From positions 23,020 to 87,019 of the forward strand of contig NZ_LDNB01000007.1 of assembly GCF_001026695.1 (NCBI RefSeq): 64,000 nucleotides of DNA, given 5' to 3'. The notes beneath the pieces are model-generated. The model was given only the letters and a program-made list of their open reading frames with translations, made no database searches and had not been told where the DNA came from. This DNA comes from Neobacillus vireti (GTDB lineage: Bacteria; Bacillota; Bacilli; Bacillales; Cytobacillaceae). Of this stretch, positions 26,967-36,560 are shown piece by piece. Positions within the stretch are counted from its first letter, which is position 1. Each line of letters starts with the position of its first letter. A program made the position numbers and the translations under genes.

Positions 26967-27860
26967 TTAGCCTTCGGATTCAGATAATTGCATCGTCTTT
27001 TCAACAAAGGTCTTGAACCTCACAACTGCAGGTGACATATATCCATTTGTTCTCCAAACCATTCGGATTACCCTTTCACTTTGTGGATTCTTGATACGAA
27101 TCATTGAAATTTTTTTCTTATTCAGTCCAGGAATAAATGGAATGAGAGCAACTCCAAATTTGGCTCCAACAAGTCCTGCAACAGTTCTCTCTTCTAATCC
27201 CTCAAAAGACTTTTTTGGATGAAACCCAGCTTTATGGCAAATTTCCCTAATTACATCATGCATCGCAGTTTCAGGCTTAAAAAGCACAAATGGATCATTG
27301 GCTACCTCACTTAAATTGACTTCCTTCCTACCAGCTAGTCTATGGTTAATGGGGACTATTAAAAATAATTCATCCCTCACAATTGGAATAGAGCTAAAAT
27401 TTTCAATGGGTTCTTGTGGAGAACAGAAGCCGATGTCAATTTCAGTCGATGCTAATTGACCCAAAATCTTACTTGTTGTGTGCTGATACAATTGAAAATT
27501 TAATGTCGGCACTTCTTTTCGAAAGGCACTAATTAGCTCAGGGACAAAACTAGATCCAAGAGTTTGAATGAATGCTAATGAAATAGTCCCATTTAAAGGA
27601 TTGGTTAAATCATTAATTTCTTGTTTTGCTGCATTTATTTCTACTAAAGCTTGATTTGCATGTTGAAGAAAAATTTTACCGAATCTGTTTAATTCGACTC
27701 CATGGCTTTTCCGTTCAAAAAGCGGAACGCCGATTTCTTCTTCAAGTCGAGAGATCGAACGGCTTAATGCTGGCTGAGAAAGGTCTAACTTAACGGATGC
27801 CCTTGTAAAGTTTTCAACATCAGCTAATGTTTGGAAATATTTTAATTGCTGAAAATCCAT
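26967..27860 (-). CDS. LysR family transcriptional regulator
   Basis: 297 residues, N-terminal HTH (FTRASVKLDLSQPALSRSIS, then LFERKSHGVELN) and a periplasmic-binding-like effector domain. The start at 27860 (MDFQQLKYF) follows GGGAGGA on the minus strand; a longer in-frame start at 27902 is unlikely. It diverges from the FUSC gene, a usual pairing for LysR regulators of aromatic acid efflux (as AaeR with AaeAB). Confidence 0.9.
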   Translation of the reverse strand: MDFQQLKYFQTLADVENFTRASVKLDLSQPALSRSISRLEEEIGVPLFERKSHGVELNRFGKIFLQHANQALVEINAAKQEINDLTNPLNGTISLAFIQTLGSSFVPELISAFRKEVPTLNFQLYQHTTSKILGQLASTEIDIGFCSPQEPIENFSSIPIVRDELFLIVPINHRLAGRKEVNLSEVANDPFVLFKPETAMHDVIREICHKAGFHPKKSFEGLEERTVAGLVGAKFGVALIPFIPGLNKKKISMIRIKNPQSERVIRMVWRTNGYMSPAVVRFKTFVEKTMQLSESEG

Positions 27861-27948
27861 AAAAAAAGTCCTCCCAAAATATCTGGTATTACAATAATGC
27901 ATGAAGTCTATAAAAAAGACAATTAGTTGCGCATAGTGTTCAAGAAGT

Positions 27949-27972
27949 ATAATGAAAATATCAGTTCATTAT
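27949..27972. promoter_or_regulatory. inverted repeat between LysR and FUSC genes, likely LysR site
   Basis: ATAATGAA (27949-27956) and TTCATTAT (27965-27972) are perfect inverted repeats 8 bases apart, in the divergent promoter region, consistent with a LysR recognition site. Confidence 0.5.
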
Positions 27973-28114
27973 AAGTGAAGCAGGTGGTTATTATATTTAA
28001 GAGTAGTCAAAAATATGGTGACTTTTATATAGTGATTAAGAACCAAAAATATTACAGTTTATACGTATGTTGCTATACATATATTTTTAATGCTTATAGA
28101 AAGGGAGCCATCGT

Positions 28115-30058
28115 ATGAGAGAAACAAAAAATTTTGTCTCTGCTAAATCCCTATCTCTTTTTAAACAGGCAATGAGTTTGAATAGAAAGCCGTTTCCTTG
28201 GGTAAAAGCATTTTGTGCAGGGTTAGCTGCAGCCTTGCCAGTCATTATTGGATTATTGTTTGGAAATTTTGAATATGGTTTGTTAGCTGGGATGGGGGGA
28301 TTCACCTACCTTTACGTTTTCAATATTCCATATGCTCAAAGAGCTAAAAAGATATTTTTTGTCATACTTGGTATGACTTTGGTTTCAGCACTTGGGACAC
28401 TTGCTGCACCTTACCCGCTCGCAACAGCAATTTTGATGGGGATTATAGGAGCTGCAGCTATTTTTATTTTTGGAGCTTTACGAATTACTGGGCCATCTGC
28501 TATTTTTTTTGTTTTAGTTTTTGCTATGACAACAGGTATGCCTGCTCATCCAGAACTTGCCCCAATACGGGCTGGCCTCGTTTTTTTAGGTGGGACATTA
28601 TCATGGATCATTGCAATGATTGGTTGGTTATTTAATCCCCATGGGCCTGAAATAGGTGTAGTAAAAAGAGTTTATTTAGAACTTGCTGCATTTGTTGATT
28701 CAGTAGGTACAGAGGAATTTAATGAGTCAAAGAATCGAGTTATGGCAGTTTTGAAAGAAGCAGAAGAAACACTTGTAGCAGGGTATATTCCTTGGAGAAA
28801 AACGGATTTATTTAATCGACTGTATATATTTAATGATCATGCAAACAAGCTATTTTTGTATATACTCGAAAATTTTTCAGTAGATCATTCAAAATTACCA
28901 CCGGAACTAGGGCAAACGATCCGGGAAATGACGATTTCACTGGATAAAAAGGATAAGAGTAAACAGGTTTATGGAAAAATACTCCAGCCGAAAGTAATGA
29001 ATGAAAATGTTGCTGCATTATTCACAAAAGTATATGATGCGGACGGTATCATGAATGAACCGACATCAGAAATTAATAAAGAGATACGAATTTCTAAACC
29101 ATCACTTAAGACAATTTTTGGTGGAGCATTTGACAAAAATTCAATTGTATTTATATCTGCATTACGATTCTGTGTAGTAACGATCATCGCAGCAATCATC
29201 GCCTATCAATTTAATTTAGTGCGCTCCTATTGGGTGCCGTTATCTTGTGTTGCTGTTATGTCAGGATCAACGATTGTTGCTACCTATCATCGTGCGATTC
29301 AAAGAGGGCTTGGTACAATTGTTGGTATTCTAATTGCTAGCTTTATTCTTGCTACACATCCATCTGGATACATCATTGCTATTTTTATTCTGCTATTAAC
29401 GTTTATTACAGAGCTTTTTATTGTGAAAAATTACGGGTTAGCTGCACTGTTCTTCACCCCAAATGCGTTACTTATGGCTGAAAGCACAAGTCAAGGAAGC
29501 TTCAGTTTTTCTTATTTTGCTTCAGCTAGAATGATTGATGTAGTAATCGGAAGTGTCATTGGCTTAATTGGAGTATGGCTCGTAGGGAGAAGGTCTGCTT
29601 CTAGCCGTCTGCCTCATTTAGTAACCAAAACCATCCGAAGTCAAGCTCAATTTTTATTCCTCCTTTTCTCTGACCACAGAGTAGGAATTAATGTCGAGGA
29701 AAGCAATGAAATTAAAAAAATGCAAACAAATATCATTACTTTAAAAACACTATATACTACCGCCGCAGGTGAGATTCCGGTCAATCAAAAGGCATTGGAT
29801 TATTATTGGCCAGTTATATTTTCCGTCGAGCGATTAGGGTATTTATTAGAAAATTGCTCAAAAGCAGAAAAACGTCCAATTCTTTCAGAGGAAAAGCTTG
29901 CCCAAATGCTTTATGTTTGTGAAACTATGGCAAATGCTGCCGGACGAAAACAGTCGCCGTCTATTAAAAACGTTCCTGAAATAGAATCGTTTCCAAGTAT
30001 ACAGAATGAGATTATTCGCTTGCAAAAATCTCTTCAAATGAATAATAGAAAAATGTAA
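28115..30058 (+). CDS. FUSC family membrane protein, putative aromatic acid exporter
   Basis: 647 residues. A first helix block (about 25-190), a cytoplasmic segment of about 150 residues, a second helix block (about 345-495, with SYWVPLSCVAVMSGSTI and the RAIQRGLGTIVG motif of the FUSC domain) and a soluble tail. This two-block layout is that of AaeB/YccS-type efflux proteins, which export aromatic carboxylates. AAAGGGA precedes the ATG. Regulation by the divergent LysR gene is likely. Confidence 0.85.
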   Translation: MRETKNFVSAKSLSLFKQAMSLNRKPFPWVKAFCAGLAAALPVIIGLLFGNFEYGLLAGMGGFTYLYVFNIPYAQRAKKIFFVILGMTLVSALGTLAAPYPLATAILMGIIGAAAIFIFGALRITGPSAIFFVLVFAMTTGMPAHPELAPIRAGLVFLGGTLSWIIAMIGWLFNPHGPEIGVVKRVYLELAAFVDSVGTEEFNESKNRVMAVLKEAEETLVAGYIPWRKTDLFNRLYIFNDHANKLFLYILENFSVDHSKLPPELGQTIREMTISLDKKDKSKQVYGKILQPKVMNENVAALFTKVYDADGIMNEPTSEINKEIRISKPSLKTIFGGAFDKNSIVFISALRFCVVTIIAAIIAYQFNLVRSYWVPLSCVAVMSGSTIVATYHRAIQRGLGTIVGILIASFILATHPSGYIIAIFILLLTFITELFIVKNYGLAALFFTPNALLMAESTSQGSFSFSYFASARMIDVVIGSVIGLIGVWLVGRRSASSRLPHLVTKTIRSQAQFLFLLFSDHRVGINVEESNEIKKMQTNIITLKTLYTTAAGEIPVNQKALDYYWPVIFSVERLGYLLENCSKAEKRPILSEEKLAQMLYVCETMANAAGRKQSPSIKNVPEIESFPSIQNEIIRLQKSLQMNNRKM

Positions 30059-30137
30059 ACTTTGTATAGAAGATACCAGAAATTCCACCGATGAACATAA
30101 CAATATCGCGGCAAATATTTCATTAATTATTATTTTC

Positions 30138-30330
30138 TTTTTGAGGCCTCTCATAAGTTCACTGAACTTTTGAGAAGCCTCTTTTTTTCATTTCTTGCGT
30201 AACGTGAAGCCTTGATTTGTTCAAGTGAAACACCAGTCACGGCAAGAAGCAACGTATATGTATGGCGTAAGGAATGCACAGAGGTGGGAAAAAATAGTGT
30301 TTGTGCGGGTTGGGGTGATCCATAAGGGGT
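30138..30330 (-). pseudogene. tyrosine recombinase C-terminal remnant (copy 4) with terminator hairpin
   Basis: The minus strand encodes FFPTSVHSLRHTYTLLLAVT and GVSLEQIK, the HxLRHT catalytic box of integrases. A deletion follows, which removes the LGH...Y box, then HVTQEMKK, a frame slip, and EASQKFSELMRGLKKK. It is the most complete of the copies. On the plus strand it ends the FUSC transcript: GAGGCCTCTCA...TGAGAAGCCTC followed by T7 (about 30143-30187). DNA from 30331 to 30525 shows no further gene. Confidence 0.8.
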
Positions 30331-30525
30331 GCTTTGTGCAAGGTAACAACAACCTAAATGTTAAAAATAGAGCAATGAATTATCATGTTTTTTAATTTTA
30401 GGTAAACGATCAAGATTTTATTATACCATAGTATTCAATTAATCCGAACATTAAATTCACCAATGCTTAATAAATCTTCGTTACTATTAGGGAGTGAACA
30501 AAACTAAACACGAGGAGGCATCCTG

Positions 30526-31608
30526 TTGAAAATACAGCTAAGAGATATCACCATGAGATTTGATAATGTTACCGCTGTTGATCGTTTAAATGTGACGATA
30601 GAAGAAGGTACGCTTGTATCTTTATTAGGGCCAAGCGGCTGCGGAAAAAGTACTACTTTATTTATGTTAGCAGGTCTTTATCAACCAACCGAGGGTGAAT
30701 TATATTTTGGCGATCGACTCGTAAATAAAGTGGAACCAGAAAATCGCGAAATTGGAATGGTGTTTCAGAACTACGCCTTATATCCACATTTGACAGTTCT
30801 TAAGAATATCATGTTTCCGTTAAAAATGGCGAAAGTACCAAAAAAGGAAGCAGAAGAAAGAGCTAGAGAAATGGCTGCCCTTGTTCAAATCGATCACTTA
30901 TTAGATCGTAAACCAAGTCAATTATCAGGTGGGCAGCAGCAACGTGTGGCAATTGCTCGAGCTTTGGTTAAAAAACCGAAACTACTCTTGTTAGATGAGC
31001 CATTGTCCAATTTAGATGCTAGATTGCGTCTAGAAATGAGAGAAGAAATTAGACGTATTCAGCAAGAAGTTGGAATTACAACCATTTTTGTTACTCATGA
31101 TCAAGAAGAAGCCATGAGTATTTCAGATAAAGTTTTATTAATGAAGGATGGAAAAGGACAGCAATTTAGTCCTCCGCAAGATATGTATGATTATCCTGAA
31201 AATCAGTTTGTCGCTCAATTTCTGGGGAATCCTCCGATAAATTTACTATCGGTTAAACTACGCAATGATTTGCAAACGATCGTTTTACCCGATACTGAGG
31301 ATACCTATCAATTAGACTCACTTGTAAAAAGTTATGTAGATAGTAATAGTAAATTGGAGCTTGGTGTTAGACCAGAAGACTTTTACATTGAATTCGATTT
31401 AGCAAAAGCAGGGATCACAGTGGAGGTTATGATGGTTGAGCGAATTGGAAGAGATAATTTATTGTATGCAAGATTGGGACAAACAAACCTGCGTGCCATT
31501 GTTTCACCAGATGTAATGGTTAATCGAGGAGATATGGTGAAATTAGCTATTCGTCCTGGACGTACTCATTTATTTGATAGAAGCAATGGTAAAAACTTGC
31601 TGCATTAA
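30526..31608 (+). CDS. ABC transporter ATP-binding protein, UgpC/MsmX type
   Basis: 360 residues. Walker A GPSGCGKSTT (about 35), the Q-loop VFQNYALYPHLTV, signature LSGGQQQRVAIARAL, Walker B LLLLDEPLSNLD and the switch histidine VTHDQEEAM are all intact, with a TOBE-like C-terminal regulatory domain (ELGVRPEDFYIEF). It drives carbohydrate or glycerol-phosphate importers. TTG start after GAGGAGG. First of an apparent operon with two permeases, a binding protein and a metallo-beta-lactamase protein. Confidence 0.92.
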   Translation: MKIQLRDITMRFDNVTAVDRLNVTIEEGTLVSLLGPSGCGKSTTLFMLAGLYQPTEGELYFGDRLVNKVEPENREIGMVFQNYALYPHLTVLKNIMFPLKMAKVPKKEAEERAREMAALVQIDHLLDRKPSQLSGGQQQRVAIARALVKKPKLLLLDEPLSNLDARLRLEMREEIRRIQQEVGITTIFVTHDQEEAMSISDKVLLMKDGKGQQFSPPQDMYDYPENQFVAQFLGNPPINLLSVKLRNDLQTIVLPDTEDTYQLDSLVKSYVDSNSKLELGVRPEDFYIEFDLAKAGITVEVMMVERIGRDNLLYARLGQTNLRAIVSPDVMVNRGDMVKLAIRPGRTHLFDRSNGKNLLH

Positions 31609-31629
31609 AAAGGGTAGGAGGTACTTATT

Positions 31630-32520
31630 TTGAATGATAAACCAACAATGAAAAAAACAATAAAGGCGATTCTTTATCTTATTCCTGCATTGTTAATCAT
31701 TGGAACTTTTAGTTTTTATCCTATTATAAAGTCCTTCTTTATGAGTTTTTATACGGATTATGACTATTTTAAAGACCTTGTTTTTGCAAGAGGATTGGAT
31801 AACTATATATTTATTTTCCAGGACCCTGAATTTTGGAAATCGATACAAAATACGATGATTTTTGTCATCGGTGTTGTTCCGCTTTCTATTATCATTTCAT
31901 TGGTCATTGCAACATTCTTAAATCAAAAAATAAAGTTTCGCGGGTTGTTTCGTACCATTTACTTCATCCCGTTTGTTACATCCGTCGTAGCAGTATCAAT
32001 TGTTTGGCGCTGGATTTTTCACAGCCAATACGGTGTGCTAAATTATGCCCTTGGTTTTTTGGGGATATCACCGATTAAATGGTTATCCGATCCTGATTGG
32101 GCCATGCCTTCCCTGATTATTTTAGCGATATGGAAAGGTCTTGGCTACAATATCATTATTTTCTTATCAGGATTACAGAATATTGATAAGCAATACTATT
32201 TAGCCGCTAGAATCGATGGGGCAGGGGCTTGGGAACGATTTAAGAATATTACGGTCCCATTACTATCGTCGACAACATTTTTTATTTCGATTGTTTCCAT
32301 TATCAACTCCTTTAAAGTGTTTGATGAAGTCTTTGCCCTCTTTGGTGGACAACCAGGACCTGCAGGAAGTGCAGAAACGATTGTTTACTATATTTATAAT
32401 AAGTTTTACGGAGAATGGAACTTTGGGGTTGCCTCAGCAGCGGCCTATGTCTTGTTATTTATTATTTTTATTTTTACTCTGATTCAACTTTATGTTGGTA
32501 AGAAGAAAGTAAATTATTAA
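31630..32520 (+). CDS. ABC transporter permease, UgpA type
   Basis: 296 residues with about six membrane helices and the EAA loop ARIDGAGAWERFKNITVPLL that docks on the ATPase. TTG start behind TAGGAGG. It pairs with the next permease. Confidence 0.92.
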   Translation: MNDKPTMKKTIKAILYLIPALLIIGTFSFYPIIKSFFMSFYTDYDYFKDLVFARGLDNYIFIFQDPEFWKSIQNTMIFVIGVVPLSIIISLVIATFLNQKIKFRGLFRTIYFIPFVTSVVAVSIVWRWIFHSQYGVLNYALGFLGISPIKWLSDPDWAMPSLIILAIWKGLGYNIIIFLSGLQNIDKQYYLAARIDGAGAWERFKNITVPLLSSTTFFISIVSIINSFKVFDEVFALFGGQPGPAGSAETIVYYIYNKFYGEWNFGVASAAAYVLLFIIFIFTLIQLYVGKKKVNY

Positions 32521-32537
32521 CACAAGGGGGGAGAATA

Positions 32538-33362
32538 TTGCAAAAAGAAGCACTTTCTAAAGGTTTTATTTATCTATTGTTAATACTAGGCAGCCTATTG
32601 ATGCTCTTGCCTTTTATATGGATGATAAGTACCTCCTTAAAAGCAGCAAACGAAGTGATGATTATGCCTCCAAAGTGGATTCCTACTGATATTCAGTGGG
32701 GCAATTATATAAAAGCGTGGTTTTCAGCTCCTTTTGCTATGTATTCTGTTAATAGTGTGATTGTTCTAGTCGCAAGTACTATAGGTGAGTTGATCACTAC
32801 TATACTCGCTGCCTATGCATTTTCAAGAATTAATTTTTATGGCCGCGATATTATCTTTTCTATTTTGCTAGGAACTATGATGGTCCCTGGTGAAGTCCTG
32901 CTGATTCCAAATTTTGTAACCTTATCGAATTTAGGATGGATTGACCATTACCAGGCATTAATCGTTCCTTGGTTAGCAAGTGTTTTTTCCATCTTTTTAT
33001 TACGGCAATTTTTCCTTTCGATTCCAAAGGAACTTTCCTTTGCTGCAAAAATCGATGGCTGCAGTGATTTTCGTTTTCTTTGGTCTGTCATGGTTCCACT
33101 TGCAAAACCAGCATTAATAACGATTGCCATACTTAAGGCTATTGGCAGCTGGAACGCTTTTATGTGGCCTTTAATCGTTACTAGTTCGGAAAATATGCGC
33201 ACTTTACCAGTTGGATTAATCGCATTTAGTACAGATACCGGTACGAAATATGAATTATTAATGGCAGCGTCATCGATGATTATCTTACCAATGATAATTC
33301 TGTATATAGTTTTACAAAAATATATCATGGAAGGTGTTGCTAGAGCGGGAATTAAGGGTTAA
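32538..33362 (+). CDS. ABC transporter permease, UgpE type
   Basis: 274 residues, six helices, EAA loop AKIDGCSDFRFLWSVMVPLA and the WNAFMWPLIVT signature of the family. TTG start behind GGGGGGAGAA, 17 bp after the previous gene. Confidence 0.92.
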   Translation: MQKEALSKGFIYLLLILGSLLMLLPFIWMISTSLKAANEVMIMPPKWIPTDIQWGNYIKAWFSAPFAMYSVNSVIVLVASTIGELITTILAAYAFSRINFYGRDIIFSILLGTMMVPGEVLLIPNFVTLSNLGWIDHYQALIVPWLASVFSIFLLRQFFLSIPKELSFAAKIDGCSDFRFLWSVMVPLAKPALITIAILKAIGSWNAFMWPLIVTSSENMRTLPVGLIAFSTDTGTKYELLMAASSMIILPMIILYIVLQKYIMEGVARAGIKG

Positions 33363-33460
33363 TTCAAAAAATATCAAAGGGGGTGATTGTCACTAAGTGA
33401 TCCTGTTTTAATAAAAGGTTATTACCCTATTTTTTATAAAAAAACTGGAGGTTAGACACC

Positions 33461-34777
33461 ATGAAAAAAATCGTACACGTTCTATTCGTTTGTTTGTTGG
33501 CTATTAGTCTTGCTGCCTGTTCAAATGCAACGAAACCATCTAGTACTGAAGAGCAAAAAACGGCAGATATCCCAACGGAAATTGATAAGCCTGTAACCAT
33601 TGAATTTTGGCATGCCATGACCGGTAACTTAGAAAAGACTTTACAAACGATGACACAGAAATTTAATGATTCACAATCAAACATCAATGTTAAACTTGTC
33701 AATCAAGGGACATATGATGATTTAAACAAAAAGTTAATGGCTGCAGCTAAATCACATACTTCACCTGTAATGGCACAAGCATATGAAGATTGGATGCAGG
33801 ATTATATCAATAATGATTTAATCGCGGATTTAACCCCATATATTCAAAATAAGACAGTAGGTTGGTCTGATTCCGAACTTAACGATATTGTACAAGTATT
33901 CCGCGACGAAAATAGTTGGAATAATAAATTCTACGGTGTTCCTTTTAATAAAAGTACAGAAGTTCTTTACTATAATACAGATATGTTCAAAGAAAATAAT
34001 TTAAAGGCTCCAACTACTTGGGCAGAACTTGAAATGGCAGCTCAAACACTAACAAAGGGAAATGTAATTGGGATGGGCTTTGAAAATGCAATTGGTCTCA
34101 ATTTCCCAACTTGGGTACAACAAGCTGGCGGCCAATTTGTGGATGTTGACAACAAAAAGGTAAGCTTCGATTCTGAAGAGGGTAAAAAGGCACTTACTTT
34201 CTTAAATGATATGGTTAACAATAAAAAGATTGCAAGACTAGCTGGTGAAGATAACTATATGTCTGATCCATTTAGCCGTGGTGATGTAGCAATGTATATC
34301 GGGTCATCGGCAGGTATCTCTTTCGTAGAAGCTGCAGCGAAAGATAAAATTAACTGGGCAACTGCTCCACTTCCTGCAGGCGAGAAAGCATCTACGCAAT
34401 TCCAAGGTACAAATTTAGTAACTTTCAATTCAGCAGACGATCAACAGAAACTTGCGGCATGGGAGTTTATGAAATATCTATCTAGTAAAGACCAGACAAT
34501 TTATTGGGCTCAAAACACTGGATATGTACCAGTTCGTGAATCAGCTTTAAAAGATTCTGTTTGGTTAAAATATATTGAAGAAAATCCAAAATACGCTGCT
34601 GCAGAAAAACAATTTGATGCTGGTTACTTCTTCCCGCATCTTGACGGTGCATTTGCAATGAAATCAGCGTATTCTACTGAAATTCAAGCAGTATTAGTTG
34701 GGAAAAAATCAGTTGATCAAGGACTCCAAGATGCCGCAAAGAATACTCAAGATGCTTTAGACAAGGCTAATAAATAG
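33461..34777 (+). CDS. extracellular solute-binding lipoprotein (family 1)
   Basis: 438 residues. Signal peptide with lipobox SLAACS (cysteine at about 20), then a two-lobed family 1 binding fold with TIEFWHAMTG at the start and VPFNKSTEVLYYNTDMFKE, both typical of sugar and glycerol-3-phosphate binding proteins (UgpB-like). It delivers the ligand to the two permeases. The substrate cannot be read from the sequence. Translation starts after CTGGAGG. Confidence 0.9.
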   Translation: MKKIVHVLFVCLLAISLAACSNATKPSSTEEQKTADIPTEIDKPVTIEFWHAMTGNLEKTLQTMTQKFNDSQSNINVKLVNQGTYDDLNKKLMAAAKSHTSPVMAQAYEDWMQDYINNDLIADLTPYIQNKTVGWSDSELNDIVQVFRDENSWNNKFYGVPFNKSTEVLYYNTDMFKENNLKAPTTWAELEMAAQTLTKGNVIGMGFENAIGLNFPTWVQQAGGQFVDVDNKKVSFDSEEGKKALTFLNDMVNNKKIARLAGEDNYMSDPFSRGDVAMYIGSSAGISFVEAAAKDKINWATAPLPAGEKASTQFQGTNLVTFNSADDQQKLAAWEFMKYLSSKDQTIYWAQNTGYVPVRESALKDSVWLKYIEENPKYAAAEKQFDAGYFFPHLDGAFAMKSAYSTEIQAVLVGKKSVDQGLQDAAKNTQDALDKANK

Positions 34778-34870
34778 AAAAAGCAGAAATGGGGGCCAGT
34801 CAATGGTTCCCTTCTTCTTTAAAAATAGACAGTTCAATCTTTGAAAATATTTTACGAGGTGAGAAATTAA

Positions 34871-36280
34871 ATGACAAAAGATTTACAACATACCAATATA
34901 AGATTTTGGGGCGGCTTGAAAACGATTGGTGGAACAATTGTATCTGTAGAATACAAAAATTCCCGTGTTATTTTTGACTTTGGTCTTACCTATGATCCGA
35001 CAACGAATATCTTCGATGGGCAAATAAAAAGACGTTCTCGAGGGATGGTGCGTGATAACCTCAGACTAAATTTGATTCCACCTATTGATGGCTTATACGC
35101 AGCCGAGAGTCTAGGTTCCTACCAGCGAGAAATTATCCCTGCAGAAGAATATGGCCAAGAAACAGCTGTTATCATTTCTCATTTACACCTTGATCATATT
35201 GGTGCAATGGGATTAATTTCCCCTTCCATTCCCGTGTATGTAACGAAAGAAAGCCATGAACTTTATCAAGCATTAGAAGTTATAGGGGAAGGGGTTCCGG
35301 GTAACCGTGACTATCAATTCTGTGACTATGGAGTATCTTTCTCAATAGGAGAAATCACGATTACTCCTATACAGGTTGACCATGATATTCTCGGGGCATG
35401 TGCTTACCATATCCAAACACCAGATGGAGTCATTCTTTATACAGGAGACCTCAGAATGCATGGGAAACACCCAGAACAAATAGACTATTTTATTAATGAA
35501 GTAAATCGGCTTGGTTTAGATGCCCTGATCATGGAAGGAACCACATTGGGCAGTGTGGAAGAAATGAGAGAGGCAATTTTGGGGAATCCTATCATTCCTG
35601 AGGGGATGACAACAGAAGGAAATATTCCTGAAAAAATGAGTGACAGGTTAAAAGAGACCAAAGGGTTAGGAATATTCAACGTTTATCATCGTAATCTTGA
35701 TCGGTTAACCGGAATAATAAAAGCAGCACAAGACTCTTCTAGGAAAGCTGTTTTTGAACCAGAGACCGCTTATTTACTAGACAAGTTAACAAATGAGCAT
35801 GACTTTCTAGTTTATAAGTCAATTGAAACAATATCTGAAGAACAAGCAGGAATATTACCAGAATGGAAATCGAATTTGTTCAATAAGCATGACACAATTC
35901 ATGCAGAAATGATTAATAACAATCCTGGTGAATATTATTTGCAAAATACGTATGAAAATGTCCTCGAGTTATTTGATATAAATGTTGATGAGGGGATATA
36001 CATCCATTCAAACGGTGTGCCTTTGGGGGACTTTGATCCCGCTTTTGAAAATCTAAAGAAAATCTTAACGAAATTGAAAGTCGACTATGCCTATATTGGT
36101 GCAGGGGGACATGCTATTCCTGCACATTTAAAATATATTGTCGATCGAATCGATCCCAAAATCTTAATTCCATTACACAGCTTTAATCCAGAAAGGCTAA
36201 AACCTAAATCCGGAATGCAAATGCTAGTAGATTATGGTGTAGATTATGTTTTAAAAGAACATCAAATAACTGCAAATTAA
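34871..36280 (+). CDS. MBL-fold beta-CASP protein, RNase J-like
   Basis: 469 residues. Metal-binding motifs of the metallo-beta-lactamase fold are intact: SHLHLDHIGAMG (HxHxDH), a second-site aspartate in LYTGDLRMHG, and the beta-CASP end GAGGHAIPAHLKYIVDRIDP followed by KILIPLHSF, which parallels the SGHA...PvHGE end of RNase J. It lacks the extra C-terminal domain of housekeeping RNase J1/J2 (about 555 residues). It sits last in an ABC importer operon, before a truncated 5'-nucleotidase, so a role in phosphodiester or nucleotide use is possible but unproved. Confidence 0.85.
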   Translation: MTKDLQHTNIRFWGGLKTIGGTIVSVEYKNSRVIFDFGLTYDPTTNIFDGQIKRRSRGMVRDNLRLNLIPPIDGLYAAESLGSYQREIIPAEEYGQETAVIISHLHLDHIGAMGLISPSIPVYVTKESHELYQALEVIGEGVPGNRDYQFCDYGVSFSIGEITITPIQVDHDILGACAYHIQTPDGVILYTGDLRMHGKHPEQIDYFINEVNRLGLDALIMEGTTLGSVEEMREAILGNPIIPEGMTTEGNIPEKMSDRLKETKGLGIFNVYHRNLDRLTGIIKAAQDSSRKAVFEPETAYLLDKLTNEHDFLVYKSIETISEEQAGILPEWKSNLFNKHDTIHAEMINNNPGEYYLQNTYENVLELFDINVDEGIYIHSNGVPLGDFDPAFENLKKILTKLKVDYAYIGAGGHAIPAHLKYIVDRIDPKILIPLHSFNPERLKPKSGMQMLVDYGVDYVLKEHQITAN

Positions 36281-36296
36281 GGAGAGGAGTTCACTA

Positions 36297-36449
36297 ATGG
36301 AAAAAATGGATCTTGTCATCCTTGAAACAAGTGATGTACACGGCAGTATTTTCCCGATTAACTATGGCAGTAATCAATCCTCCGATGTTGGTTTAGGCAA
36401 AATCGCTTCTTTAATCAAAAAGGAGAGAGTAAAAAACTCCTTTTACTAA
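36297..36449 (+). pseudogene. truncated 5'-nucleotidase / calcineurin-like phosphoesterase, N-terminus only
   Basis: A 50-codon frame behind GGAGAGGAG begins MEKMDLVILETSDVHG. The DVHG metal motif and the following IFPINYG and LGKIASLIKKER are the start of the bifunctional UDP-sugar hydrolase/5'-nucleotidase family. The frame then stops and a terminator follows, so the catalytic domain is lost. It would have been the next gene of the ABC operon. Confidence 0.75.
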
Positions 36450-36462
36450 AGGATACATTTCA

Positions 36463-36500
36463 AGCTTCTCACGGGTTTTAAACTCGTGGGAAGTTTTTTT
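36463..36500 (+). terminator. terminator after the truncated 5'-nucleotidase; possible further recombinase-tail relic
   Basis: AGCTTCTCACG...CGTGGGAAG with T7. The minus strand reads KTSHEFK, which recalls KASHQFS of the copy at 26.9 kb, but the rest does not align well, so membership of that family is uncertain. Confidence 0.7.
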
Positions 36501-36560
36501 GCAGATAAAAATTAAGGTGCGATATGTTAAAAATTATTGAAGAAAGGGGTTAGATGGTCG

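Noticed and set aside
30526..34777. Naming the importer ugpABCE
   Set aside because: The family match is good, but no residue-level evidence shows glycerol-3-phosphate as substrate and the downstream genes point elsewhere.
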